Part shown: piece by piece, positions 16,797-26,133 of the stretch
How positions within the stretch are numbered: the first letter of the stretch is position 1
How the letters are laid out: each line of letters begins with the position of its first letter
NCBI GenBank assembly: GCA_022800625.1
Contig: JAAWQR010000006.1
Location: forward strand, 17,200-81,199
Length of the DNA: 64,000 nucleotides
DNA from: Clostridiales bacterium
GTDB taxonomy: Bacteria > Bacillota > Clostridia > Oscillospirales > CAG-272
Direction of reading: 5' to 3'
Notes under the pieces: generated by a model
Told to the model about the DNA's origin: nothing
Database searches by the model: none
What the model saw: the letters and a program-made list of their open reading frames with translations, nothing else
Program-made: the position numbers and the translations under genes

Positions 16797-16825
16797 ATTA
16801 TAGCACACAATAGCTGCAAACGCAA
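16797..16825 (-). promoter_or_regulatory. Promoter of the metallophosphoesterase gene
   Basis: Minus strand TTGCGT, 17-bp spacer, TATAAT. The leader of about 180 bases includes the GATCTGC-GAA-GCAGATC hairpin. Confidence 0.6.
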
Positions 16826-16859
16826 TCTTAAATTAATAGGGAGCTTCTTTGTTTTATAT

Positions 16860-16900
16860 ACAAAAACACAGCAGAAACTTTAAAGCATCTGCTGTGTTCT
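16860..16900 (-). terminator. Terminator after purA
   Basis: ACACAGCAGA pairs with TCTGCTGTGT; on the minus strand TTTTTG follows the stem. Confidence 0.75.
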
Positions 16901-16924
16901 TTAATTTTAGTTATTTGTGATTTC

Positions 16925-18196
16925 TCACATCTCAATATACGCATCTCTGTCAGGACCGACGGAGATATATTTAACCTTGCAGCCTATCGCATTTTCAATG
17001 TACTTTACATATTTCTGCGCGTTTTCGGGAAGATCCTCAAAATTACGGCAACTCGAAATATCTGTTTTCCAACCGTCAACATATTCATATACAGGCTTTG
17101 CACGATCAAGCTTTGAGCCAACCATGAACTTGTCTGTTTCCACGCCGTCTACCGAATACTTTGTGCAAACGGGGATCTTGTCAAAATAAGAGAGAACGTC
17201 CATTTTTGTAAGCGCTATGCAGTCAGCACCCTGAATCATGGCTCCATACTTTGAAGCGGGAATATCAAATCCGCCGACACGTCTCGGTCTGCCTGTAGCG
17301 GCTCCGTATTCTCCGCCTGCTTCGCGAAGTTCATCGCCTTCCTTGCCGAACAACTCGCATGTGAAAGGTCCTGCACCTACACAGCTTGAGTAAGCTTTCA
17401 TTATTCCGATAGTCTCATCAAGTTTTATGTGAGGAATACCTGCTCCGATAGGCGCGTAAGCCGAAATTGTCGAAGAAGCCGATGTAAACGGATATATACC
17501 GAAGTCAATGTCTCTGAGTGCGCCGAGCTGAGCTTCAAACATAACTGATTTGCCTGCATTTACAGCATCTGTGAGATATTCTGTCGTATCGCAAACATAG
17601 TTTAGGAGGGGAAGACCGAACTTTTCAAGCCATGAGATATTTGCTTCGGGGGTGAGAGCTTCAGATCCGTATCCGTTCTTTACGGTCAGGTTTTTCCACT
17701 CGATAATTCCTTCCATTCTTTCTTTTAAAGCGTTCATATCGAAAAGATCGCCCATACGGAATGCCTTTTTCATATACTTGTCCGAGTATACGGGAGAAAT
17801 ACCGCGGCGTGTTGAGCCATAGCTGTTCTTACCGAGTCTGTCCTCTTCAAGGCAGTCAAGAAGCTTGTGATACGGCATACAGATTATAGCGCGGTCGCTG
17901 ATCTTGAGATGATCGGGAGTAATTTCGATACCTTTTTCACGAAGTCTACCGATCTCACCTGTCAGGTGCTCGATGTCGATAACCATTCCGGGACCCATTA
18001 CATTTACGGTTTCATCTCTGAGTATTCCTGACGGGAGAAGATTGAGAATAAATTCTCCTCTGTCGTTGATTACGGTATGACCGGCATTGTTGCCGCCCTG
18101 ATATCTGACAACGACATCATATTTGTTTGCGAGGAGATCGACCATACGGCCTTTGCCTTCATCTCCCCAGTTTGTTCCGACTACTGCTGTTATCAT
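16925..18196 (-). CDS. purA: Adenylosuccinate synthetase
   Basis: 423 residues from ATG 18196 (the family start MITAVVGTNWGDEGKG; the track extends 18 residues upstream). GDEGKG is the GTP-binding loop, GGNNAGHT the IMP-site Asn/His region, and AATGRPRRVGGFD the Arg-rich C-terminal signature. It catalyses IMP + Asp + GTP to adenylosuccinate, the first committed step to AMP. The usual GRGIGPAYEDK stretch reads RRGISPVYSDK, a lineage variant. It follows purB in the same transcript, the next enzyme of the AMP branch. Confidence 0.97.
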   Translation of the reverse strand: MITAVVGTNWGDEGKGRMVDLLANKYDVVVRYQGGNNAGHTVINDRGEFILNLLPSGILRDETVNVMGPGMVIDIEHLTGEIGRLREKGIEITPDHLKISDRAIICMPYHKLLDCLEEDRLGKNSYGSTRRGISPVYSDKYMKKAFRMGDLFDMNALKERMEGIIEWKNLTVKNGYGSEALTPEANISWLEKFGLPLLNYVCDTTEYLTDAVNAGKSVMFEAQLGALRDIDFGIYPFTSASSTISAYAPIGAGIPHIKLDETIGIMKAYSSCVGAGPFTCELFGKEGDELREAGGEYGAATGRPRRVGGFDIPASKYGAMIQGADCIALTKMDVLSYFDKIPVCTKYSVDGVETDKFMVGSKLDRAKPVYEYVDGWKTDISSCRNFEDLPENAQKYVKYIENAIGCKVKYISVGPDRDAYIEM

Positions 18197-18271
18197 TATA
18201 TTACCTACCCAATATTTATTTATATTTTGTAACGGTTTTACGCTTTTCAATGAAAGAGCGCAAGCTTATAG

Positions 18272-19702
18272 TTAAACTTTTATCGATACGGTGACTTTTT
18301 CAGTGTCCGCATATTTTGCAAGAATCGGACGAACAACATCGTTTAAGAATTCTTCCGTCTGCTCAGGCGCGCGACCGATGAAGTTCTCCTTCTTTATCAG
18401 AGGAGCAAGCTCACTTTCCGTCAGGTTAAATCTCTTGTCGTTCAGAATTCTTTCAAGCAGATCGTTTTCGCAGCCGTTCAGCTTTATTTGCTTTGCCGTA
18501 GCTACGGAATGCTCTCTTATAGCCTCATGAAGCTCCTGACGGTCGCCGCCGTTCTTTGTACAGTACATGAGAATGTTCTCGGTAGCCATGAACGGTATTT
18601 CTTCGTCAAGATGACGCTCTATTACTTTCGGATAAACAGTTCCTCCCGATATAACGTTGATGTAGAGAGACAAAACGGCGTCGGTAGCAAGGAACGCTTC
18701 GGGAACTGAAATACGTTTGTTTGCCGAGTCGTCAAGAGTTCTCTCAAACCACTGAGCTGATGCGGTGAGCGCAGGATTCAGAACATCTACCATAATGTAT
18801 CTTGAAAGGGAAGCGATCCTCTCGCTTCTCATAGGATTGCGCTTGTAGGCCATTGCCGACGATCCTATCTGCTTGTCCTCAAACGGTTCGTCAAACTCTT
18901 TAAGATGCGAGAGAAGTCTGATATCGTTGGAGAACTTTGCAGCGCTTTGAGCTATACCGCACAGAGCAGAAAGAACGTTGTAGTCAACTTTTCTGGAATA
19001 TGTTTGTCCCGAAACAGGGTAGCAAGCATCAAATCCCATTTTTTCTGCGATAAGACGGTCAAGTTTTTTTACCTTTTCATGATCTCCGTCGAACAGCTCA
19101 AGGAAGCTTGCGCCTGTTCCCGTCGTACCCTTGCAACCGAGAAGCTTTAGGGCGTTTATCTGGAATTCAACAGCTTCGAGGTCAGATGTAAGATCCTGTA
19201 ACCAAAGCGTTGCTCTCTTGCCCATCGTAGTCGGCTGAGCCGCTTGAAAATGCGTATACGCAAGGCAGGGAAGATTCTTATGCTTCTCTGCAAAATCTGC
19301 AACGGCTGATATACAGCTGATAAGCAGAGAACGGACTCTCACCAGCGCTTCTTTCATAATGATTATGTCGGTGTTATCTCCGACATAGCATGATGTAGCG
19401 CCGAGATGAATTATTCCGTGCGCACTCGGACATGCGTCGCCGTATGTTTTTACGTGTGCCATTACATCATGACGCACTTCGCTTTCATAAACTTTAGCCT
19501 TGTCGTAATCAATGTTTGAAATGTTGGCGCGCATTTCTTCGATTTGTTCTTCTTTAATGTCAATTCCAAGCTCACGCTCGCTCTCTGCCAGAGCAACCCA
19601 CAGCTTTCTCCATGTTGTAAACTTCTTGTCCGCAGAGAAAATATACTTCATTTCATCGCTTGCATATCTTGAACAAAGCGGACTCGTGTATACGTTATTC
19701 AC
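18272..19702 (-). CDS. purB: Adenylosuccinate lyase
   Basis: 476 residues. The fumarase/aspartase-superfamily signature GSSAMAYKRNPMRSE is intact, with GATSCYVGDNTD and TTMGKRATLW active-site regions. PurB releases fumarate from SAICAR and from adenylosuccinate, so it serves IMP synthesis and the AMP branch. The gene precedes purA by 75 bases on the same strand. The roughly 160-base upstream gap to radA contains a weak TAAAAT -10 but no clear -35 and no recognisable purine riboswitch. Confidence 0.97.
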   Translation of the reverse strand: MNNVYTSPLCSRYASDEMKYIFSADKKFTTWRKLWVALAESERELGIDIKEEQIEEMRANISNIDYDKAKVYESEVRHDVMAHVKTYGDACPSAHGIIHLGATSCYVGDNTDIIIMKEALVRVRSLLISCISAVADFAEKHKNLPCLAYTHFQAAQPTTMGKRATLWLQDLTSDLEAVEFQINALKLLGCKGTTGTGASFLELFDGDHEKVKKLDRLIAEKMGFDACYPVSGQTYSRKVDYNVLSALCGIAQSAAKFSNDIRLLSHLKEFDEPFEDKQIGSSAMAYKRNPMRSERIASLSRYIMVDVLNPALTASAQWFERTLDDSANKRISVPEAFLATDAVLSLYINVISGGTVYPKVIERHLDEEIPFMATENILMYCTKNGGDRQELHEAIREHSVATAKQIKLNGCENDLLERILNDKRFNLTESELAPLIKKENFIGRAPEQTEEFLNDVVRPILAKYADTEKVTVSIKV

Positions 19703-19861
19703 TCTGAATCTTCATCCTTTCAAAGGTATTATTCATACCTTACTATTTTACACCGATATTCTTTTTTTTTCTACACATATTTGTAACTTGACGCGTCTTT
19801 TTGACAACTTTGTCATTTTGATAAAAAAAAGCTGCTCATAACACTTGTTCTGTGTGTATAT

Positions 19862-21244
19862 TTACTGCTTATTTTCACTATCCTGCTGAGATTTTGCAAG
19901 AATGCGAAGCGCATCATAGATGCCGCGCATTCCTGTTACGCCGTAAGATGCGCTTTTCTGCCTGTCGGGGACTGCTATCTGAGAAAAACCGAGTCTTGAT
20001 GCTTCTGATATTCTCAGATCTATTGACGGAACTGAGCGAAATTCTCCCGCAAGCCCGATTTCTCCCATAACTATAAGTTCCATCGGAACGGGTATGTCCT
20101 TCAGAGAGGAAATAAGAGCTAAAATTATAGCAGCGTCAGCGGACGGATCGTCTATTCTCATTCCTCCGACTACATTGAGAAATACATCGTAGGTTGAAAA
20201 ACGGAGTCCGAGCCGTTTTTCAATTACCGCAAGTATCAGGCACATTCGGTTGTAGTCTATTCCGTCGGCTGTTCTTCTGGGAGTCGGGTACGATGTGGGT
20301 GTAACCAATGCCTGCACTTCCGCGATGATCGGGCGTGTGCCTTCAAGTATACATGCGGCGCAGCTTCCCGAAACGCCCTCCGGCCGTCCTTCAAGAAGCA
20401 TTGCGGACGGATTGTCAACGGAAATAAGACCTCCTCCGGTCATATCAAAAACTCCGATTTCATTTGTACTTCCGAATCGGTTTTTTATGGCTCTGACTAT
20501 CCGGTGCGCTTGACTTCTCTCTCCTTCAAAAGAGAGAACTGCGTCTACCATGTGCTCTAGCACTTTCGGTCCTGCAATGCCGCCCTCCTTGTTTATGTGT
20601 CCGACGATAATAAGCGACACACCGTCCGATTTTGCTCGAGCAATAAGTCTTGAAGCACATTCCCTGACCTGAGTCACGCTGCCGGCTCCTGAGGCAACGG
20701 ACTGACAAACGAGGGTTTGAATGGAGTCTATTATGATAATATCAGGCGATACGCTTTGATATTCCTTCAAAATGTTTTCAATGAGTACTTCGTTTTGAAC
20801 ATACATTTTATCCGGATTTACGCCGAGCCGTTCAGCGCGGAGCTTTAGCTGAGAGCGTGATTCTTCGCCTGATACATACAGAATTTTTGAACTGTCTCCG
20901 AGTCTGCCGCAAAGCTGCATCAAAAGCGTTGATTTACCTATTCCAGGCGCTCCTGCAAGTAGCACAGCAGAACCTGTTACAATTCCGCCGCCGAGTACGC
21001 GGTCAAACTCGCTTATACCTGTCGGAACTCTCATATATTTCGGAATGTCAAGCTCACGGAACGGCACGGCACGCTCGCCTGAAACACCCGTGATAGCAGA
21101 TACGGCGGCTGACGCCTTTACAGGGGATGTGTATGTTTCTTCTTCAAATGAGTTCCATTCTCCGCACGACGGACACCTTCCGAGCCATTTCGGACTTTGG
21201 TAATCGCACTCTTTGCAGACGTAAATACTTTTCGGAGCTTTCAT
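19862..21244 (-). CDS. radA: DNA repair protein RadA
   Basis: 460 residues. N-terminal C4 zinc finger (CKECDYQSPKWLGRCPSC), RecA-like core with Walker A GAPGIGKST and Walker B-like IIIIDSIQT, the RadA-specific KNRFGS motif, and a C-terminal Lon-like domain (IDDPSADAAIILALISS, GEIGLAGEFRSV). It drives branch migration of recombination intermediates. It lies 93 bases downstream of cwlD on the same strand, so the two are probably in one transcript. Confidence 0.97.
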   Translation of the reverse strand: MKAPKSIYVCKECDYQSPKWLGRCPSCGEWNSFEEETYTSPVKASAAVSAITGVSGERAVPFRELDIPKYMRVPTGISEFDRVLGGGIVTGSAVLLAGAPGIGKSTLLMQLCGRLGDSSKILYVSGEESRSQLKLRAERLGVNPDKMYVQNEVLIENILKEYQSVSPDIIIIDSIQTLVCQSVASGAGSVTQVRECASRLIARAKSDGVSLIIVGHINKEGGIAGPKVLEHMVDAVLSFEGERSQAHRIVRAIKNRFGSTNEIGVFDMTGGGLISVDNPSAMLLEGRPEGVSGSCAACILEGTRPIIAEVQALVTPTSYPTPRRTADGIDYNRMCLILAVIEKRLGLRFSTYDVFLNVVGGMRIDDPSADAAIILALISSLKDIPVPMELIVMGEIGLAGEFRSVPSIDLRISEASRLGFSQIAVPDRQKSASYGVTGMRGIYDALRILAKSQQDSENKQ

Positions 21245-21337
21245 TTTTATTTATATTTTTGTAAGTGCCAAACAGAAAATATACGTTTTTGAGCGCTTGC
21301 TGTCCCGACTTACTTATCCTTTCTTTTTGTTTCCGTC

Positions 21338-22186
21338 CTAAACTGCGTTATTTCTTACGAAATACTCAAGTATTGGAGAAAATACCGTGCATGCAAGAGA
21401 TGCCCTGTATGCAGGCTCTGCAAGACACTTGCACTCGTCCGCATTTGAAAGAAATCCGCATTCTACAAGGAGTGACGGTATCTTCATTTTATTTAGCAGG
21501 TATATTGACGACGTTGCTTTTTTTGACTGCCTGTCATTATCTTTTTGCAGATGCAGTTTAACATAATTTTGCATAACCTCGGCTAAAGCTCTGCTGTCAT
21601 CGGAATTCGGTGAATAGTAAACCTGAAGTCCGCTGTACTTCGGATCGGTGAATTTGTTCATATGGATGCTTAGAAACATGCTTCCGCCCGATTCTTCTGT
21701 GAAGCGAAGCCTGTTTTTCAGATCAAGAGATTTTTTTCGTCCTTTATAGTCGGTATATTCGTTATAGCGGTCATAAAGCAGACGGTCGTCCTCGCGTGTC
21801 ATTTTGTAGGGAACTCCGAACAGGACACACAGTGATGCGATGTCGTCGGATATCGCAAGGTTCAGCTCTTTTTCGATAAGACCGTCCGCGGACGATGCTC
21901 CGCCGTCTTCTCCTCCGTGCCCCGCATCGATTATAAGCAGGCCGTTATGAGCGTTTACAAGCGGAGTTTCAGATGGAGACTCACTTGCGGCAGAGGAAAA
22001 TTCGTTTTGAAGTGCATCGGTGTTTTGAACGATTGCATTTTCATATTCAGAGTCCGGAACAACTGTTTCCGCGCTGTATGCGCGTCCCGCACGATTTCCG
22101 AGAAATACGGCGGAGGATAGAAGCATAACTCCGAAAAGAAGATAGCTTGCTGTAATTACAACGGGTGATTTAGGCTCGATTTTCAT
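21338..22186 (-). CDS. cwlD: N-acetylmuramoyl-L-alanine amidase, CwlD-like
   Basis: 282 residues from ATG 22186 (GGAG, 6-base spacing). An N-terminal membrane anchor (VVITASYLLFGVMLLSSAVF) precedes an Amidase_3 domain with the zinc ligands IDAGHGGEDGG (His), KELNL (Glu), and SIHMN (His) and the catalytic Glu in LLVECGFLSN. It cleaves stem peptides from muramic acid; the CwlD group makes muramic lactam precursors in the spore cortex. The spore assignment is inferred from length, the anchor and the sporulating background. Confidence 0.85.
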   Translation of the reverse strand: MKIEPKSPVVITASYLLFGVMLLSSAVFLGNRAGRAYSAETVVPDSEYENAIVQNTDALQNEFSSAASESPSETPLVNAHNGLLIIDAGHGGEDGGASSADGLIEKELNLAISDDIASLCVLFGVPYKMTREDDRLLYDRYNEYTDYKGRKKSLDLKNRLRFTEESGGSMFLSIHMNKFTDPKYSGLQVYYSPNSDDSRALAEVMQNYVKLHLQKDNDRQSKKATSSIYLLNKMKIPSLLVECGFLSNADECKCLAEPAYRASLACTVFSPILEYFVRNNAV

Positions 22187-22260
22187 AGTATTCTCCGTTC
22201 TGCGCCGAAAGTACGGCACATATAGTCAAAAATTAACTGATAATATACTATGAAAAATGT

Positions 22261-22857
22261 TCAGCGCCTATTACCGAATAAAAGCTTTTGCGCTTCAATA
22301 TCTTCACTTAAAATCGCGCATGTGCCAACTGAAACATATCTACCTTTCTTGTAAACCGCATTGCGGGAGATTCCTTCAAAGCTCATGCCGACACTCTTCA
22401 TTACATTTAGACTGTCGGTGTTTTCATACATATATTTTGCTTCGATTCTGTTTAACTCAAGAACTAAAAATCCAAAACGCAGAACTTCGCACAGTGCTTC
22501 TCTTGCGATTCCGCGATGCCAAAACGCCGGATTTAATACATACCCGACTTCAGCCGAGTTATTGTTGAAATTAAATGAAGTAAATCCGCAGGTGCCTATC
22601 ATTTTTTCGTTTTTCAGTGTTACCGCCCAATCATAAAATTCTCCCGCACGATAACGGGATTGAATATATGATAAATATTTTGAAGTATATTTTAAGTTGA
22701 TATGAGGTTCCCAAAGAAGGTATTTGGTGACCTTTGGATCTGACGCGTATTCGTACATATCGGAAGCGTCGTTTTTTTCAAGTTTTCGCAATATAAGACG
22801 ATCTGTTTTCAGAGTAGGGGGATCCTTAAAATATTTCAAAATCCCGCTTCTGTCCAT
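22261..22857 (-). CDS. GNAT-family N-acetyltransferase (RimJ/RimL type)
   Basis: 198 residues from ATG 22857 after GGGGAGG. TDRLILRKLEKNDASDMYEYASDPKVTKYL is the standard RimJ-type N-terminus; EVGYVLNPAFWHRGIAREALCEVLRFGF contains the acetyl-CoA loop (RGIA); LNRIEAKYMYENTDSLNVMKSVGMSFEG closes the fold. Relatives acetylate N-termini of ribosomal proteins or antibiotics. Function here unassigned. The upstream region has a TATAAT at minus-strand 22966-22961 but no good -35. Confidence 0.88.
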   Translation of the reverse strand: MDRSGILKYFKDPPTLKTDRLILRKLEKNDASDMYEYASDPKVTKYLLWEPHINLKYTSKYLSYIQSRYRAGEFYDWAVTLKNEKMIGTCGFTSFNFNNNSAEVGYVLNPAFWHRGIAREALCEVLRFGFLVLELNRIEAKYMYENTDSLNVMKSVGMSFEGISRNAVYKKGRYVSVGTCAILSEDIEAQKLLFGNRR

Positions 22858-23034
22858 TTCAGAGACCTCCCCATTATTAAAATCATCCGTCATTAAAATT
22901 TTAATATGAATTGCCGTACCGCAGTGCGGCATATGTAAAACAAACTTTCCTGCGTATATTATACCATAATTTGAATTTAAAGTCACTATTAAAAAGTGAT
23001 TTTTAAGACAGCAACTGAAATAGGATGGTTATTG

Positions 23035-23055
23035 TATCACAGATTTAATGTGATA
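23035..23055. promoter_or_regulatory. Inverted repeat, possible operator
   Basis: TATCACA, 7 bases, TGTGATA. It lies in the roughly 320-base gap between the divergent GNAT and YxeA genes, about 145 bases before the YxeA start. Nothing else could be defined in this gap. Confidence 0.35.
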
Positions 23056-23180
23056 GATCCATTCTAACAAAACTGTAAGTAATTTCACTGCAAATGTAAG
23101 ATGATTCTATGGAAATAAAATTTCGGCGGCAGTATAATAACAGCAGAAGAATCAAATCACAAAAAGGAGTAATTAAATTT

Positions 23181-23519
23181 ATGAAGAAAAAATCACTGAG
23201 CATTTGCGTTGCCGCGCTTATAGCAGTGTTTGCTGTGGCAGGAGGACTTTGCTATATGCAGAATTATGATAAGTATTATTATACTCAGATTGATAATTCA
23301 AAGATAAGGGAATTGCCTGCAAGCAGCGATATGAAGTATGAATATAAGATTGACTGTTATGCGGAAAACGGAAAGAAGAGAGAGCTTACATTTAAAACAT
23401 CAAGAGAACTCAGAGAAGGGGCATACTTGTCTCTTGAGGTAAGATCTCTCGGAGTACATAAATGGGAAGAAATCGATTATAACGATTTGCCGGACAAGGT
23501 ACAGGAAAAGCTGAAATAA
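23181..23519 (+). CDS. YxeA-family (DUF1093) small secreted/anchored protein
   Basis: 112 residues from ATG 23181 (AAAAAGGAG, ideal); the track begins 24 codons upstream without an SD. One N-terminal hydrophobic helix (ICVAALIAVFAVAGGLCYM) precedes a small OB-like domain: YYTQID near the start, YEYKIDCYAENGKKRELTF in the middle, GAYLSLEV and VHKWEEIDYNDLPDKVQEKL at the end. This is the usual YxeA pattern and length. Function in the envelope is unknown; in B. subtilis yxeA lies near an ABC-type system, but no such partner is present here. Confidence 0.75.
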   Translation: MKKKSLSICVAALIAVFAVAGGLCYMQNYDKYYYTQIDNSKIRELPASSDMKYEYKIDCYAENGKKRELTFKTSRELREGAYLSLEVRSLGVHKWEEIDYNDLPDKVQEKLK

Positions 23520-23607
23520 TATAAGTCTGTCGATTATCAGACGAAGAAACAAAGTCCATCGGTGTGCATTTTTAATCTTGACATTTGAGCATTTTTATAT
23601 TAAGCAG

Positions 23608-23648
23608 TAAAAATAGCGTAGAATTAAGACGATTCTTCGCTATTTTTT
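23608..23648 (+). terminator. Terminator after the YxeA gene
   Basis: AAAATAGCG-T-AGAAT pairs with ATTCT-T-CGCTATTTTTT, ending in a T run. Confidence 0.8.
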
Positions 23649-23743
23649 ATTGTTCTTCGTAGTTATCAGGCAGTTTACTCTCTGATAAAGACTCCAACAA
23701 AATCAACGATTTGCAGATTTTAAAAATTTCAAATAGAATTAAG

Positions 23744-23772
23744 TTGAAAGCTAAATAGCAAAGTGATATAAT
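23744..23772 (+). promoter_or_regulatory. Promoter of the transglutaminase-SLH gene
   Basis: TTGAAA, 17-bp spacer, TATAAT. An ACAGCTTGACAGCTG inverted repeat follows in the leader. Confidence 0.7.
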
Positions 23773-23827
23773 TAATAAAACATCTCAACAGCTTGACAGC
23801 TGAAATACACTTTATAAGGATTTTCCC

Positions 23828-25924
23828 ATGAATAATTTTTTTAAGAAAAATCTGTCCCTGATTATTTGTGCCGGTATGCTTGCAGGAAATACAGCTGTAA
23901 CTGTCAGAGCAAACAGCCGCGGACTTTTTAACAAAATCGGCATAACTTCAGAAACAGAGCTTGTAAGTCAAAGTAACATTATTGATGTTATCTTCAGTGA
24001 TCCTATTGACGGATTCTTTATAAATCCGCAGTATGAAAGCGTTATAGAGCACAGCGAGGCTCTAAAGACTTCAGGGGTTCGGGAATCTATCGATTTGTCC
24101 GAATATGTGGATTTTAATGCTTCGACGGCTCATCTGCTGAATGAAATGAAGGAGCGTAAAAGTCAAATCGATGTAAGGCTTAAATATAAAGCTGATAAAA
24201 TAGTTTCAACCAATGATATGAAGCAGCTTGCACATGATCTGATTAATAAAACTCTTGAACATTCCGGTGTTCCGAATGAGGGTGATTATATCGCTTTTCA
24301 GTACGGATCATGCAGTTACAGTATCAGTTATAAAATACTCGGAGAGAATTATTATTTCAATATCGGATATAATTTTAAATATTACACTACCGGAGGGCAG
24401 GAAAAAGAAGTCGACAGAGCAGTTGAAGATTTGATTAATGAGCTTGACATTGAAGACAAAAGTGATTATGAAAAGCTTGAAAAGATTTATAATTGGATGT
24501 GCGAGAATATCGCATATGATTATGATAATTTAAATGATTCGGACTATCTTTTAAAGCATACGGCGTATGCTGCACTTATTGACAGAAAAGCAGTATGTCA
24601 GGGATACGCTGTTTTACTATATAGGCTTGCTTTGGAGGCGGGCATTGATGCAAGATATATTTCAGGCATCGGAAACGAAGAGCCTCACGGTTGGAATATC
24701 GTAAGGCTCGGGGAAAAATATTATAATATTGACACAACGTGGGATGCAGTATACTGTCAGGCGGGTTTTGATTATAAGTATTTTTTGAGAACTGAAAGAA
24801 CGTTTGGAAATCATTATAGAAATCCCGAATTTTTGACAGATGAATTCTTTAATCTCTATCCAATGGCTGACAGTGATTTTGATCCCGATCATAAACATGT
24901 TTACGGAGAGTGGCAGCTAATAAAAGAAGCAAACTGCAAAAATAAAGGGATTGAACAACGAATCTGCAAAATTTGCGGCAAAAGAGATAATCGCAGCACT
25001 GCATTAGGAGAGCACAGATGGTGTGAATGGATAACTGTTACAGAACCGACTGAAAAGAATGAAGGTTTGATTCAGCGTCAATGTTCTGTTTGCGGAAAGA
25101 CCGAGGAGAAAGTATTAGATAAAATTGAGCATGTGCATAAATATACAGATATAACAGTTTCTCCGACTTGTACCGAACAGGGATACACAACTCATACATG
25201 TATTAAGTGCGGAGACAGCTATACTGACAGTGAAACAGCATCGCTCGGTCATATATACGGTGAGGATTATACAGTTGAGGTTTATCCGACAAGGGATAAA
25301 TGCGGTCTCAGATACCGTATATGTAAGACATGCGGAGATAGAGAAGATCATGATGTGCCGAAACTTCAAAACAGTTCGCTTATATTTGACGATCTTGCGG
25401 CTGATTGGTATAAACCGTCGGTCGATTATGTTTTGACAAACGATCTTATGAACGGTAAAGGAGACGGAAAATTTTCCCCATCTGAAAATATGACGCGTGC
25501 TCAGTTTGCGACGGTTCTTTGGCGGATAGCAGGGAACCCTGAATCAAACGCCAATGTTCCGTTTGACGATCTTGACAGGAGAGCAGAATGGTATTTGCCT
25601 GCAGTGGCGTGGGCTTACGAAAACGGAATTATCAACGGAACTTCGCCCGCTTCATTTGATCCGAATGGAAATATCAAACGTCAGGATATGGCGGTCATAC
25701 TTTACAGGTATGCTGAAAAATACATGGGATATAATGTGTCGGGAAGTGCGGATTTGTCTTATTTCCCGGATGCGGGCACAATTTCCGATTATGCCGTTAA
25801 CGCTATAGCATGGACAAACTCTTTGGGAATCATAACGGGGAAGGACGGACAGATTGCACCGATTGCTACAGGCACTCGTGCTGAGGTCGCTACAATTCTA
25901 ATGAGATTTGATCTTCTTCATTAA
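23828..25924 (+). CDS. Secreted transglutaminase-like protein with zinc-ribbon-like repeats and SLH domains
   Basis: 698 residues. Signal peptide about 1-28. Residues 210-330 hold a transglutaminase-like core with Cys257 (KAVCQGYA), His287 (EPHGWN) and Asp302 (IDTTWD), so the triad is complete. Residues 355-515 contain three or four repeats with CxxCG and a following Gly-His (ICKICGKRD...LGEH, QCSVCGKTEE, TCIKCGDSY...LGH, ICKTCGD), a spacer common in clostridial surface proteins. Residues about 520-698 are three S-layer-homology repeats (MTRAQFATVLWRIAG, IKRQDMAVILYRYAE, GTRAEVATILMRF) for binding cell-wall polymer. Likely a cell-surface protease or crosslinking enzyme; monocistronic. Confidence 0.88.
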   Translation: MNNFFKKNLSLIICAGMLAGNTAVTVRANSRGLFNKIGITSETELVSQSNIIDVIFSDPIDGFFINPQYESVIEHSEALKTSGVRESIDLSEYVDFNASTAHLLNEMKERKSQIDVRLKYKADKIVSTNDMKQLAHDLINKTLEHSGVPNEGDYIAFQYGSCSYSISYKILGENYYFNIGYNFKYYTTGGQEKEVDRAVEDLINELDIEDKSDYEKLEKIYNWMCENIAYDYDNLNDSDYLLKHTAYAALIDRKAVCQGYAVLLYRLALEAGIDARYISGIGNEEPHGWNIVRLGEKYYNIDTTWDAVYCQAGFDYKYFLRTERTFGNHYRNPEFLTDEFFNLYPMADSDFDPDHKHVYGEWQLIKEANCKNKGIEQRICKICGKRDNRSTALGEHRWCEWITVTEPTEKNEGLIQRQCSVCGKTEEKVLDKIEHVHKYTDITVSPTCTEQGYTTHTCIKCGDSYTDSETASLGHIYGEDYTVEVYPTRDKCGLRYRICKTCGDREDHDVPKLQNSSLIFDDLAADWYKPSVDYVLTNDLMNGKGDGKFSPSENMTRAQFATVLWRIAGNPESNANVPFDDLDRRAEWYLPAVAWAYENGIINGTSPASFDPNGNIKRQDMAVILYRYAEKYMGYNVSGSADLSYFPDAGTISDYAVNAIAWTNSLGIITGKDGQIAPIATGTRAEVATILMRFDLLH

Positions 25925-25947
25925 TAATTTATATTTAAACAGAATAG

Positions 25948-25980
25948 GCTTCGTCGATTTCGGCGAAGCTCGTTTTTTTT
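25948..25980 (+). terminator. Terminator after the transglutaminase-SLH gene
   Basis: GCTTCG/CGAAGC stem closing a CGATTTCGG loop, followed by a run of eight T. Confidence 0.8.
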
Positions 25981-26133
25981 GGCTGAAAATATCAATAATG
26001 CGGTAATATGGCAAAAAATACTTGTTTTTCAAAAATGGTATGTTATAATAAAATTGTAAATGATTCAGCATTTTTGTTCTGTTTATCTTACGAGTTTTAT
26101 CATTAAATTAAATTACTTATATAGGAGTTGTAT

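Noticed and set aside
19703-19861. Purine riboswitch upstream of purB
   Set aside because: No conserved loop-loop or core sequence of the purine aptamer is visible on the minus strand.
23035-23055. CRP site
   Set aside because: The palindrome is TATCACA-N7-TGTGATA, not TGTGA-N6-TCACA in the correct orientation, and no CRP gene is present; kept only as an unassigned inverted repeat.
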